Source: Prionace glauca
Lineage: Eukaryota; Chordata; Chondrichthyes; Carcharhiniformes; Carcharhinidae
Assembly (NCBI GenBank): GCA_037974335.1
Contig: CM075760.1
Coordinates: 23,297,538-23,361,537, forward strand
DNA: 64,000 nt
Direction: 5' to 3'
Under the pieces are notes generated by a model. The model saw nothing but the letters and a program-made list of their open reading frames with translations. It made no database searches and had not been told where the DNA came from. A program made the position numbers and the translations under genes. Of this stretch, positions 33,745 through 44,760 are shown in pieces; the stretch's first letter is position 1, and each line of letters opens with the position of its first letter.

Positions 33745-34610
33745 AAAGGACAGTACAGCACAGGACACGCTCTTCGGCCCTCCAAACCTGTGCCAATCGC
33801 ATTTTCCGGTATAAACCAACCGCTTGTAACTCTCTATTGTTTGTTCATATGCCTATCAAGATGACTCTTCAATGTGGCTCACTAACGGCCTCAACCACCT
33901 CACACTCCAGGCCTCCACCACCCTCTGTGTAAAAAACGTCCCGACACATCTTCACGGAACCTTTTCCCCCTTATCTTGAACTTGTGCCTCCTTGTAATTG
34001 TCACTTCAGCCCTGGGGGGAAAAAAAAGCTTCCAACTGTTCACCCTATCTCTGCCTCACATAATTGCATAAATTTCCATCAGGTCCCCCCTCAGCTTCTT
34101 CCTTTCCAGAAAGAACAATCCCAGTTTTTTTCAATTTTTCCTCATAGTTAATACCCTCCACATCAGGAAACATCCTGGCAAATCTTTTTCTGCGCCCTCC
34201 CCAAAGCCTCCACATCCTTCTGATAGTGTGGTGAACCAGAATTGCATGCAGTATTCCAAATGAGGCCTAACCAATGTTTTATACAACTGTAAAATAATTT
34301 GCCAATCTTTATACTCGATGCATGGTCCGGTGAAGACAAGCTTGACACATGCTTTCTTCACCACCTTTTCCACCTGGCTTCTACTTTAATGAATCTGTGG
34401 ACATCTACCCCCAGGCCTCTCTGTGTATCTATGCTCCTGATGGTTCTGCCATTTATTTTGTATCTCCCACCTGAAATGGATCTACCAAAATGCTTCACCT
34501 CGTATTTGTCTGGATTAAGTTCCATTTTTCCACCCAATTTTCCAGTCTATCTACATCCCACTGTATTCTCTGTGTCTTCCTCCAGTTTGTCACTGGAGGG
34601 TTCTGTGAAT
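33745..34610 (-). mobile_element. CR1 LINE 3' fragment, older subfamily
   Basis: Minus orientation from the tail side ACAGTACAGCACAGGACACG to the coding part near 34310-34600 (EKVVKKACVKLVF, LVRPHLEYCMQFW on the minus strand). Several frame breaks. Confidence 0.85.
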
Positions 34611-34686
34611 ACCTACAGTAAGTCGAAGTGACTGAGTCACTGCTCCGAGAATTTCCTCTGTTGGAAGTTCATCCGAGATATCCTGC

Positions 34687-35140
34687 TAATAAGAACATAA
34701 GAACATAAGAAATAGGAGCAGGAGTAGGCCATCTGGCCCTTCGAGCCTGCCCCACCGTTCAATAAGATCATGGCTGATGTGTCGTGACTCAGCTCCACCT
34801 TCCTGCCCTCTCCCCATAACCCTTAATCCCTTCTCTTATCAAAAACCCATCAACCCGTTTCTTAAAAATATTTAGCGAGGCAGCCTCCACCACTTCAACG
34901 GGCAGAGAATTCCAGAGATTCACCACCCTTTGAGTGAAGAAGTTCCTCCTCAACTCTGTTCTAAACCGCCCCCCCCCCTTTATCTTGAGGCTGTGCTCCC
35001 TAGTCCTACTGTCTTTTATGAGCGGGAAGAGTCTCTCCACCTCTATCCTATCCATCCCATTCATCATCTTATACGTCTCAATGAGATCTCCCCTCATTCT
35101 TCTAACCTCTAACGAGTACAAGCCTAGTTTATTCAGCCTC
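34687..35140 (-). mobile_element. Young CR1 LINE 3' copy, 5'-truncated
   Basis: Tail AAGAACATAAGAACATAAGA at the left; the minus-strand frame [20 protein letters not shown] to FFTQRVVNLWNSLP is open. A run of ten C at about 34969-34978 keeps the frame, unlike the run of eight in the copy at 2.2 kb. Confidence 0.92.
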
Positions 35141-35935
35141 TATTCTGAGCAGCACGTTGCACTGGTAGTATTCTTGAGATCGCCACATTTCCGGTTCTGC
35201 TTTTCAACTTTCTTCCGAACTCCCTATATTCTGCTTTAAGGACCTCACCACTTTTTATTTACCGATGTCATTTGTACCAATATGTACCACAATATTGGCT
35301 GTTCACCGTCCCCCTCCAGCATATCCTGCAACGGCTCTAAAACATCCTTGACTCCGGCATCAAGGAGGCAACATACTGGAGTCTCGTTTGCGACACAGAA
35401 ACAACTATCTATTACAAATGAATCCCCCATAATTGTTGCATTGCCATAATTTTTCCTATTTCACTCTGCCGCAGAACTGACTCCAGTTCAATGATACTTG
35501 GCTTTGCTGTTTTCCCTTGAGAGACCTTTCGTCTCAACAGGGATCACAAATAGTATATCTATTGAGTAGGGAATTGTTCTCTTCTTTCTCTGCCTGACTG
35601 TTATCCTCTTTCTCTGCCTGTCTGTCATCCATTCCCTTCCTGTCTGTGGAATCTTACCGTGTGGTGTGACTGCCTCTCTTATTGTTGTGGCCACGATATT
35701 CTTGCTTCGCAGATACTCCACAGCATCGCTAGGTGCCGCTCCAGTTCCGAAACCCGAACTTCCAAGAGCCTTAGTGAGTTCCTGTGGTGCATCTTGACGA
35801 TGGCACACACGGCTATCACTGTTTGTTGGCAGTGGAGGAAGTGAACGATTGTGGAAAGAGCGCAGCTGAAGACACTTCATGCACCCATGCTAGGCCCACG
35901 CACTGGCTATGTCCCCGCATTCCCATATGGAACAC
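35141..35935 (-). mobile_element. CR1 ORF1 esterase-like fragment
   Basis: On the minus strand, near 35230-35420, ANETPVCCLLDAGVKDV is followed closely by a GTGGTACATATTGGTACAAA string that reads VVHIGTN, as in CR1 ORF1 SGNH-type esterases. Further upstream (35450-35930) the sequence resembles the Lys/Glu-rich ORF1 N-terminal part. Broken in several places. Confidence 0.5.
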
Positions 35936-36490
35936 AGGTAGCATGCAAAGCCATACTTGGAAGACAGTGTTCAATTCTGGTTGCCAGGCTGCCAGAAGGA
36001 TGTGGGCGCTTTGGAGAGGGTACAGAAAAGATCTACCGGAATGTTGTCTTGTCTGGGAGAAATTGCTACGAGGAGAGCAGAGACCAAACTTAGTTTGTTC
36101 TCACTCGAATGACGCAGGTTGAGAGGCGAACTGACAGAAGTCTATAAAATTACGAGGGACATGGACAGAATGGATAGTGAGAAGCTTTTTTCTCAGAGTC
36201 GAAGAGTCAATTACTGGGGGCATATTTTTGCGGTGCAAGAGACAAAGTTCAGAGGCATTTTTTTTATACGGAGGGTGATGGGTGCCTGGAACTCACTGCG
36301 AAGGGAGATAGTGGAAGCAGAAAAGCAAGCAACTTTTAAGGAGCGTGTGAGCAAATACATGAATGGGATGGGAGTAGAGGGACATGGTCCCTGGAAGGGT
36401 TTTAGTTCTGTCACCAGAATGGTCAGTGACAACTTGGAGGGCCCAAACGCCTGTTCCTGTGCTGTATCTTTGTTCTTTGTTCGCACGATG
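35936..36490 (+). mobile_element. CR1 LINE 3' fragment, older subfamily
   Basis: GKQCSILVARLPEGCGRFGE-like coding text, then LRGELTEVYKITRDMDRMDS and VMGAWNSLRREIVEAEKQAT, with breaks between. Ends near the CAGGAACAGGC-type tail read in reverse (CTGTTCCTGTGCTGTATCTT). Confidence 0.82.
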
Positions 36491-36559
36491 GATTTGAGTT
36501 CTCTTGCCATGACTTCCCCTTTAAATTTAATCTTTGTGAGGAGCTTAATCTGAAGTATT

Positions 36560-37262
36560 TTGTTGAATGTATTCAGGAGGAGTTTCTCATTCAGTTTGTG
36601 GATGGCTCAACTAGACAGGGGGCAAAACTTGACCTCCGCTTGGGAAATAAGGAAGGGCAGGTGACAGAAGTGTGAGTGGGGAATCACTTTGGGACCAATG
36701 GCCATAATTCTCTTGGTTTTAAGATAGCTGTGGACAATGATTGGTCTGTCCCAAAGTTAAAATTCCAAATTGGGGCAAGGCCAATTTTGATTATATCAGG
36801 CAGGAACTTTCAAAAGTTAATTGAGGAAGTCTGTGGGAAAGCAGAGGGACATCTGGTAAGTGGTATGCTTTCAAAGGTGTGTTAATCAGGGTTCAGGGTA
36901 AATACATTCCTCTTAGAGTGAAGAGCAAGCCTGGCAGAAGCAGGGAACCCTGGACGAGTCGAGATATTGAGGGTCAAGAAGAGAAAGAGGCATTTGACGT
37001 ACATAGACAGCTGGGATCAAGTGAATCTCTTGAAGATTATAGGGGGTGGAGGACCGGTGTTAAGACATAAATCAGGAGGGAAAAAAGGGAACATGAAATT
37101 GTTTTGGTAGATGACGCAAAGGAGAATCCAAAGAGCTTCTACAAATACATAAAGAATAAAAGAGTAATAAGGGAGAAAATAGGCTCTGTTAAGGATCAAC
37201 AAGGTTATCTATGTGCGGTTCCACGAAAGATCAATGAGATCCTAAATTAATATTTCTCATCA
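36560..37262 (+). mobile_element. CR1-type LINE, endonuclease end to pre-RT, degenerate
   Basis: GAKLDLRLGNKEGQVTEV then an NGHNS string match the end of an APE endonuclease; the linker and SFYKYIKNKR-like text (36.9-37.2 kb) precede the reverse transcriptase. Many stops. Confidence 0.65.
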
Positions 37263-37264
37263 GT

Positions 37265-37480
37265 TGTTGAGGGCAGAAATTAAATTACTGCGGATGCTGG
37301 AATCTGAAATCAAAAGAGAAAATGGTGAAAAATCTCAACAAGTCTGGCAGCATCTATCGGAAGCGAATAGAGCTGATGTTTTGCGTCCAAAGGGTTATCT
37401 GGCCATGAAACATCAGTTGTTTTCTCTCCTTACAGATACAGCCAGACCTGCTGAGATTTTCCAGCATTTTGTTTTTGGTT
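37265..37480. repeat. Dispersed palindrome-prone repeat
   Basis: AAATTACTGCGGATGCTGGA at the left and CCAGACCTGCTGAGATTTTC at the right, with GAAAAATCTCAACAAGTCTG as a partly inverted partner. The same family appears near 11195, 50060 and 51470. Confidence 0.65.
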
Positions 37481-38075
37481 CCAATTTCCACAGTTTTCCC
37501 ACTCATTTAACCTATCTACTTCAATTTGTCGCCTCCTCAAATCCACTTCACAATTTAATTCCTCTCTATTGTTGTCAGCAAATTTAGCAACCGTACCTTC
37601 AGTCCCTTCATCCAAGTCATTCATATAAATTGCAAAAAGTCGAGGCTCCAGCACTGATCCCTAGGAAAAACATTAAGCGCATTTACCCTATCCATGGCTG
37701 TCATCATCGCATACACCTCTACAAGATCCCCCTCAGTCTCCTGCGCTCCAATGAAATAAGTCCTAGCCTGTCCAGTCTTTCCCTATAACTCAGTCCTTTG
37801 AGTCCTGGCAACACCCTTGTAAATGTCTTCTGCACTGTCTCCTGTTTAATAACATTCTTCCTATAGCAAGGCGAGCAGAATACTCCAGGCGCAGTCTCAC
37901 CAATGTCCTGTGCAACAGTAACATAACTTCCCAACTTCTATAGTCAATGCCCTGACCGATGAAGGCCAGCATGCCAGAAGCCTTCTTCATTGCCCTATCT
38001 AACTGTGACTTCACCTTCAGAGAACAGTACATCTGACCTCCAAGATCCCTCTTTTCGACGATCCCTGTGGTGCAC
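37481..38075 (-). mobile_element. CR1 LINE fragment
   Basis: Minus strand: LEPRLFAIYMNDLDEGTEGT and KFADN, then SGMLAFIGQGIDYRSWEVML and VQKTFTRVLPGLKGLSYRER, out of frame with each other and with parts missing. Confidence 0.82.
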
Positions 38076-38880
38076 TACTTGTCACATTACAAAATTAGAA
38101 AATTACAATAAAATAGGTCCTATTGTCGACAGCGCGGAACGTTATCAAAAATTGCAGTAGGACTTTGATCATCTGGGGAAGTCTACCGAGAAATGGCAAA
38201 TGGGGATCAATACAGATAAGTGTGAGGCGTTACATTATGGAAAGTCAAATCAAGGTTCGACTTTCATAGTAAATGGTAGGATCTTCGGGAATATTTTGGC
38301 ACAGAGGAATCCTGGAGTTCAGGTGCACTGTTGTATAAAGGTAGATAAGGCAGTGCAGAAGGATTTTGGCATGCTGAGCTTCATCAGACAGGGCATTGAG
38401 TATAGAAATTGGGAAGTCATGCTGCAGTTGTACAGGGTGTTGGTGAGACCGCACCTGGAGTATTGTGTTCAGTTCTGGTCGCCTTGCTGTAGGAAAAATG
38501 TTATTAAACTGGAGACAGCACACAGGAGATTTACAAGGATGTTGCCAGGACTCAAAAGACTGAATTATATGGAGAGATTGTACAAACTAGACTTCTCTCT
38601 TTGTAGCATAGGAGACTGAGAGGTGATCTTATAGATGAGTATAAAATCACGAGAGGCATGGATTGGGTGAATGCACTCAAAGTTTTCCCCGGGTTGGGGA
38701 TTCGAGAACTAACCGGCACAGGTTTAACCTAAAAGGGGAAATAATTAATGGGAACTTTTGGAACATTTTTTTAAACAGAGGGTGATACGTATGTGCAATG
38801 AGCTGCCAGAGTAAGTGGTTGAGGCAGGACACGGACAAAATTTAAAAGGCATTTGGACAGATATATCGATACGAAAGGTA
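38076..38880 (+). mobile_element. CR1 LINE fragment facing the previous one
   Basis: Plus strand: [58 protein letters not shown] and FTRMLPGLKRLNYMER are open from 38200 to 38619. It faces the minus-strand copy at 37.5-38.1 kb, forming an inverted pair. Confidence 0.85.
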
Positions 38881-39225
38881 GAATTCCTCGATCAGTAAAG
38901 CAGTTGAGACCACCTCATTTAATGCTTTTAAGGCGTGGATCGATAAATCTTTGAACTGTAAAGAAATTAAGGATTATGGTGAGAGGGCGGATAAATGGAA
39001 CTGAGTCCACGAAAAGATCAGCCATGATCTCATTGAATGGCGGAGCAGGCTCAAGGGGCCAAATGGCCGACTCCTGCTCCTAATTCTAATGTTCTTATGT
39101 TTAAAGGGATATGGGCCAAATACAGGCAAATGGGGTTAGCTTAGATGGACATTTTGGTCGACGTGGAGCAGTTTGGGCCAAGGGCCTGTCTCCATGCTGT
39201 AGATTCTATGATTCTTTGGCCCATT
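38881..39225 (+). mobile_element. CR1 3' ends, two subfamilies joined
   Basis: 38881-39105 ends GATCAGCCATGATCTCATTG to TTCTTATGTTT; 39106-39225 is the different 3' end GGGATATGGGCCAAATACAG to CTGTAGATTCTATGATTC. Confidence 0.8.
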
Positions 39226-39819
39226 TATTCCTGCGTCTTGTTTCCTGTTCTCAAACTTCTGTCCAAGAGATTCTATTTTAGGCAATAAATAACTGCATGT
39301 CCCGCACTGTTTTGTGGTTTTAAGTATTATAAATCCGGCTCCATCGGCAGGGAGAGATAGAGAGTGAAACATATTGACTTTAAAGAGGGAATTGGATAAG
39401 TAACTGAATGGGATCCTTTTACAGGGATATGGGAAATGGGCAGGGAAATTAGATTAATTGGTGGAGTGAGACCATGGAAGGATCCAAACTTAATAATGAG
39501 AATATTAAAATGGAGCTTCTGCCAGAACGGGGACAGATGTGGGACAGTGATAATGGGTGAATGCAGCACCGTGAGAGTTAGGGGATGGGAAACAGGATTT
39601 CAGATGATGTGATGTTTTTGCAGCATTGTAACAAGAGCTATGTGAACGGTGGAATAATCTAGTCGGGATTTACCTATGATACAGGCAAGGATTTATTCAG
39701 TAGCTGGTCTGATGCAGAGATGGAAATGTCTACTGTGGTGGAGATGGCTGTAAACTGGATTGGAGATGGAGAGAACATGGGGACAGAAATCCCTTCAAAT
39801 CAAAAGGCTTACAGATAGA
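39226..39819. other. Gene 3 intron, no gene recognised
   Basis: Unique-looking sequence; no domain-bearing frame. Confidence 0.45.
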
Positions 39820-40146
39820 AATCATAAAATCCTACAGTGCAGAAGGAGGACATTCAGCCCATCGAGTCTGCAGGCCCAGAATTCCACCCAGGCCGTATCC
39901 CAGTAACCCCTCTTATCTATCCCGCTAATCCCTCTAACCTACGAATCCTGGGAAAGTAAGGGAGAAATTTGCACAGCCAGTGTACCTAACACGCATATCC
40001 TTGGAATGTGGGACGAAACTGGAGGAGACTCACGCAGACACGGGGAGAGCATGCAATCTGCACACAGACAATGACCCAAACTGGGAATCGAACACGTGTC
40101 CCTGCTCTGTGAGGCAACACTGCTAACCACTCTGCCACCATGCCAC
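39820..40146 (-). mobile_element. tRNA-headed SINE, near full length
   Basis: Minus orientation: tail AATCATAAAATCCTACAGTG, body GGGACGAAACTGGAGGAGAC, head with GGGAATCGAACACGTGTCCC (B box on the minus strand) and CTAACCACTCTGCCACCATG. Confidence 0.9.
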
Positions 40147-40337
40147 CTAAAATCATGTGTATGGGCTCATCCCAAATCCGATATGGGCTGGGGGGTGGCA
40201 GTGAAGTCAGGTGGGCCGGGAACAGAGTTTGTGATGGGAACAGAAAACAATGGCTTCCATCTTCAACAAAGTAAACGGCAAGAATAGACATGAAGTTAAA
40301 TAGTTTGCCCAATAAATAAGAGATAGGGGATACTTAC

Positions 40338-40602
40338 AAGGGACACCAACAATAGCCAGGGTGGGATAGTAACCTGCTTGAATAATGTGAAGTATAAAGT
40401 AGATCCGCAGTGCTAAAGACAGCCAATCACTATATTCAGAAAGATATAACAGTGCCTGGGATAAACCCCTGTCCATTAGCGGGACATTCCAATCTTTTAT
40501 TCTCAGATTCTGATTCACTGTTGTAACATTCCGTTCTATTGTTCTGAGATTCTGATCCATTGTTGTAACATTCCAATCCATTGTTCTCAGATTCTGATCC
40601 AT
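40338..40602 (-). CDS. Proposed exon 1 of GPCR gene 3, with 14-residue repeats
   Basis: On the minus strand the frame from ATG 40602 runs to TLAIVGVPL at a GTAAGT donor (exon end 40338). The last part, IIQAGYYPTLAIVGVP, has the look of the GPR139-like TM1 start, and the exon is 88 codons plus one base, so it joins exon 2 in frame to give GVP-L-NIVTIVIL. The N-terminal extension has 14-residue repeats (MDQNLRTMDWNVTT and variants) with NVT glycosylation sequons, unlike the 23-codon exon of the other genes. A shorter start at ATG 40476 would leave MDRGLSQALLYLSEYSDW before TM1. The 13-kb intron and the pairing with 26367-27268 are inference; donor, phase and sequence family agree. Confidence 0.68.
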
Positions 40603-40690
40603 TATTGGAAGCTTCCAATCTCTTGTTCTCAGATTCTGATATACTGTTGGAAGATTCCAATCTCTTGTTCTCAGACTCCGATCTCAGACC
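40497..40690 (-). repeat. 42-bp minisatellite with two open frames
   Basis: Four to five diverged 42-bp units built on CAGATTCTGATCCATTGTTG and TTCCAATC (plus-strand view). Because 42 is divisible by three, one minus-strand frame gives the NVTT-type repeats that lead into the GPCR exon and a second gives SESENKRLEASNNG-type repeats open from 40759 to 40436. Confidence 0.85.
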
Positions 40691-41055
40691 CTCTTTCTGG
40701 AACTGTTGGTTCTTGTCAGTACCAGAGTTGATCCTGCTGCTAACATTATGGGGTATCACTCTGAAAGGAGGCCCTTATTAATGAAAAAGGGAAACCCTCC
40801 AGTGGCACATTTGGGATCCATGGAGACTGACATTAATTACAGTCACAGAACAAACAAGTTCAGTTAACACATTTCAATCCAAAACATTTTATATCACAAT
40901 CAAGTCAAAGATTTCTTCACTGGTGTGGGATATATGATGGTCACTGAGGGCAGAAATAGTGGAAATAGTGGGTTTGCTGACGATAATCTTTCAATACTCC
41001 TTGGATATGGGATTGCTGGCAGAGGATATGAGGTTGTTAATTTTCCAGCTGAATT

Positions 41056-42095
41056 ATAGTGGGGTGCCCCAGGGGTCGGTGCTGGGGCCTCAGCTATTTA
41101 CCATTTATATAGATGATCTGGAGGAGGGAACCGAGTGCAGGGTGTCGAAATTTGCTGATGACACCAAGATTGGGGGAAAGCCAAATTGTGCGGAGGGTGT
41201 GGAGAGTCTGCAGAAGGATCTAGATAGGCTGGGCGAATGGGCCAGGAAATGGCAAATGGAATTTAATGTTGGCAAGTGTGAGGTGGTCCACTTTGGTAGG
41301 AGGAATGGTAGGAAGGACTATTACTTACGGGGCGAAAAACTGCAGCAGGCGACGGTGCAGAGGGACCTCGGGGTCCTTGTGCATGAGTCGCAAAAACCCA
41401 GCTTGCAGGTGCAGCAGGTGGTCAGGAAGGCGAATGGGATGCTGGCCTTCATAGCGAAGGGGATTGAATATAAAAGTAGGGAGGTCTTGCTGCAGCTGTA
41501 TAGGGCATTGGTGAGGCCGCAGCTGGAGTACTGTGTGCAGTTTTGGGCGCCGCACCTGCGCAAGGATGTTTTGGCCCTGGAGGGAGTGCAGAGGAGGTTT
41601 ACTCGGCTGATACCGGAGTTGAGGGGATTGAGCTATGAGGAGAGGCTGAATAAACTAGGCTTGTACTCGTTAGAGTTTAGAAGAATGAGGGGAGATCTCA
41701 TTGAGACGTATAAGATGATGAATGGGATGGATAGGATAGAGGTGGAGAGACTGTTCCCGCTCAAAAAAGACAGTAGGACTAGGGGGCACAGCCTCAAGAT
41801 AAAGGGGGGGCGGTTTAGAACAGAGTTGAGGAGGAACTTCTTCACTCAAAGGGTGGTGAATCTCTGGAATTCTCTGCCCGTTGAAGTGGTGGAGGCTGCC
41901 TCGCTAAATATTTTTAAGAAACGGGTTGATGGGTTTTTGATAAGAGAAGGGATTAAGGGTTATGGGGAGAGGGCGGGAAGGTGGAGCTGAGTCACGACAG
42001 ATCAGCCATGATCTTATTGAATGGCGGGGCAGGCTCGAAGGGCCAGATGGCCTACTCCTGCTCCTATTTCTTATGTTCTTATGTTCTTATGTTCT
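41056..42095 (+). mobile_element. Young CR1 LINE, 5'-truncated in the reverse transcriptase
   Basis: Starts at SGVPQGSVLGPQLFTIYIDD, keeps FADDTKIGG and the whole C-terminal part open to 41990, with a run of seven G at 41804-41810 in frame, and ends in a TTCTTATG tail at 42068-42093. Almost identical to the 2.2-kb copy. The frame opens at 40959 in unrelated DNA. Confidence 0.93.
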
Positions 42096-43190
42096 TATAA
42101 AAAGGAGAATGGGATAATCCCTGAAAACACTGGGCAGTCAGTCAGGAGGACGGGAACCTATGTAAGGAATCCGAGAAGGAGGGAGAAAGGTCAAAATGTG
42201 GGGAGAATGATCCAACTATGTCAATAATCAGGAACAAGGTTAAGAGGAAGGAGAACTCAGGAGAAGTGTTAGAATTCAAAAAGAAACTATAAAAACTAGT
42301 ATAAAGCCACTTTATCTGAATGCTCGTAGTATTCGAAACAAGGTAAGTGAGTTGACAGCACAAATCATTGCGAACAAGTATGATTTGGTGGCCATTACAG
42401 AGGCGTGGTTGCAGGATGGTCACAACTGGGAGTTAAATATCCAGGGGATTCAGGCTGTTCAAAGGGACCGACAGAAAGGTAAATGAGGTGCTGTACCTGA
42501 ATTTTAAGAATGACATCAGGGCAGTAGTGAGAAATAACATAGGTTTCATGGAGAAAAGATTGAATCCATTTGAGTGGAGATTAGAAATAGTGAAGAGTCA
42601 TTGCTAGGCGTAGTCTATACGCTGCCAAATAATGACATCATAGTGGGGCGAGTATTCAACGAAGAAATAACTGATGCATGTAAAAATGGTACAGCACTTA
42701 ACATGGGGGACTTTAAACTACATATCAATTGGTCAAACCAGGTCAGTCAAGGCAGCCACGAGGAGGTGTTCATAGAATGGATCTGCAATAGCTTCCTTGA
42801 ACAGTATTCAATGGAACCTACAAGGGAGCAAGCTATCCTAGATCTGGTCCTGTAAATGAGATGGAACAATTAATGATCTTGCAGTTAGGGATCCTCCTGG
42901 AAGAAGTGATCTCACTACGGTTGAATTTAAAATACAGATGAAGCATGAGAAGGTTAAATCCAAAACCACTATTTTTTTTTGCTCAAACAAGGAGACGACA
43001 AAGGGAAGAGGGAGGAATTGGTGAAGGTAGACTGGGAACAAAAACTTTATAGTGGGACAATTGAGGAACAGTGGAGGACATTCAAAGCGATCTTTGACAC
43101 TGCTCAACAAAAGTATATACCAGTGATAAGGAACGACTGTAGAAAAAGAGATAATCAGCCATGGATATCTTAGAAATAGAGGACAGATCA
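42096..43190 (+). mobile_element. CR1-type LINE endonuclease region, degenerate
   Basis: LYLNARSIRNKVSELTAQII and DLVAITEAWLQDG (near 42300-42420) are the N-terminal APE endonuclease motifs; NMGDFKLHINW and AILDLVL (42700-42855) are the middle and end; the pre-RT linker WRTFKAIFDTAQQKYIPV follows at 43071-43133. Several breaks. This older copy sits immediately behind the younger CR1. Confidence 0.8.
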
Positions 43191-43284
43191 TTATGTTTAA
43201 GTCAGAGATAGATGGATTTCTGCTTGGGAAACGGACCAAAGATTAAGGGGTCGGAGTACGAAATTGGCGTCGAGAAATCCCACA

Positions 43285-43805
43285 GGAGCGGCATTATGGC
43301 ACAATGATTACCACTGCTGCCCCATAGCGCCAGGGACCCGGTTCGATTTCAGCCTCGGGTGAATGTGTGGAGTCTGCACGTTCTCCCCGTGTCTGTGTGG
43401 GTCTCCTCCGGATGTTCCTGTTTCCTCCCACAGTCCAACCATACGCGGGTTAGATTGATTGCCCATGACAAATTGACCCTAGTGTCAGGGGGATGGCATG
43501 GTAAATATGTGGCGTTACAGTAATGGGCCTGAGTGGGATTGAATCATAGAATACAATCCCTACAGTGCAGGAGGAGGACATTTGACCCATCGAGCCTACA
43601 CCGACAACAATCCCACCCAGGCCCTGTGCTGTCCCCGCAACCCCATACTTTTACCTTCTAATCCCCCTGACATTAAGGAGCAATTTACCGTGGCTAATCA
43701 ACCCAATCAACATCCTTGGAGTGTTCGGTTCAGAATTGTGGCCGGTTCAGGCTCGATGGGCCGGATGGCCTCCTTGTGCACTTAGGGATTCTCTGATTCT
43801 GCGGG
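43285..43805. mobile_element. SINE interrupted by an inverted SINE, second copy
   Basis: Same arrangement as 20979-21380 but with the plus SINE head retained (GGCATTATGGCACAATGATT, GGTTCGATTTC B box near 43339). The inverted insert spans about 43541-43725. Confidence 0.78.
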
Positions 43806-44152
43806 ATTTTAAACATATCGGCCATGATTGAATGGTGGAATAGGCACGTTGGGCCGAATGGCTTAATTCTGCTGCTATCTCTTATGGCCTTGTCAGTGAA
43901 GCTGATTCTTCCCTCTCACCACACACTGTACCCACTCAGTCACTGAGTCTCAGATATGTAATAGTGAAGGTCAAAGAGCTTCAGCTGATCACTGAAACTC
44001 ATTGAAACCTTATCTCAATCTATGACGGGTAGATTGTAAATTGTTGATTGGACGGGAACTTTGAGATCAGAAAGTGACGTTAAAATCAGATTCTGTTCCG
44101 GCAGTGCTCGGAGTTTTAAAGGTTAGTCACAGCCCCGGGCTCTGCAGCCGCC

Positions 44153-44720
44153 ATGGAGTTCCTCACTTTCTGCATTGTGTTCGGGCTGTTTCTTATCAAG
44201 AAGGATGACTCCAATCTGGTTCAATGTTATCGCGATCTGCACCTTTAGCTCTGCTTCTCCCCAGTGGTGGTTCTTGACCCTGCTGTGTATTTCCACCGTC
44301 ATTTGTTTTTATTTCATAACTCCAGCTATGTCGCGGTGAATATAAAGTGTTAATATTATTTCAGCAGCACGTCCAACACTTACATTTTTTTCTTCTTCTT
44401 GAACACGTTACAGATCCGAGTGGTGGAGATTTTGTTTCTCAGCCGCAGTCTTTAGAGGGGAGAGAAGGTGAAACGGTGACTATCCGATGTACCTACAGCA
44501 CTACAGCAAGCAACTATTTCTTATATTGGTACAGACAGCAGCCACGGAAGGATTTGCAGTTCATTATATGGAAAAGATCGTGGGATACACAAGAAGAGAG
44601 AGGGGAAGGTTTTGGACCCAATTTCTCTGCTGATCTCCAGACCTCGGCTAAATTAACTACTTTAACCATCTCGAGCCTGCAGCTGATTGAGTCTGGCCGC
44701 TATTACTGCGCTTTCAGACT
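44153..44720 (+). pseudogene. T-cell-receptor-type V segment 2, leader donor lost
   Basis: Duplicate of V segment 1. The leader 44153-44198 reads MEFLTFCIVFGLFLI, but the donor GT is replaced by AG (ATCAAGAAGG against ATCAGTAAGG), so normal leader splicing should fail. The V exon 44414-44720 is fully open: VTIRCTYS, YFLYWYRQQPRK, LQFIIWKR, IESGRYYCAFR, with both cysteines and the Trp. The adjacent RSS is near consensus. It could still rearrange, but the product would lack a correctly spliced signal peptide unless a cryptic donor is used. Confidence 0.78.
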
Positions 44721-44760
44721 CACAGTGATAGAAATCAGTCTCACCCCCCGTACAAAAACT
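44721..44760 (+). promoter_or_regulatory. Recombination signal of V segment 2, 24-bp spacer
   Basis: Heptamer CACAGTG at 44721-44727 and nonamer ACAAAAACT at 44752-44760, with a 24-bp spacer because of one extra base in the C-rich part. One base from the canonical 23. Confidence 0.9.

Noticed and set aside
40085-40140. tRNA-like text with B box on the minus strand (also near 47530 and 16705)
   Set aside because: These are the tRNA-derived heads of SINEs, not tRNA genes.
40436-40759. SESENKRLE repeat frame as the true start of GPCR gene 3
   Set aside because: It ends at 40436 before the TM1 coding part and would need a frame change; kept only as a possible alternative frame.
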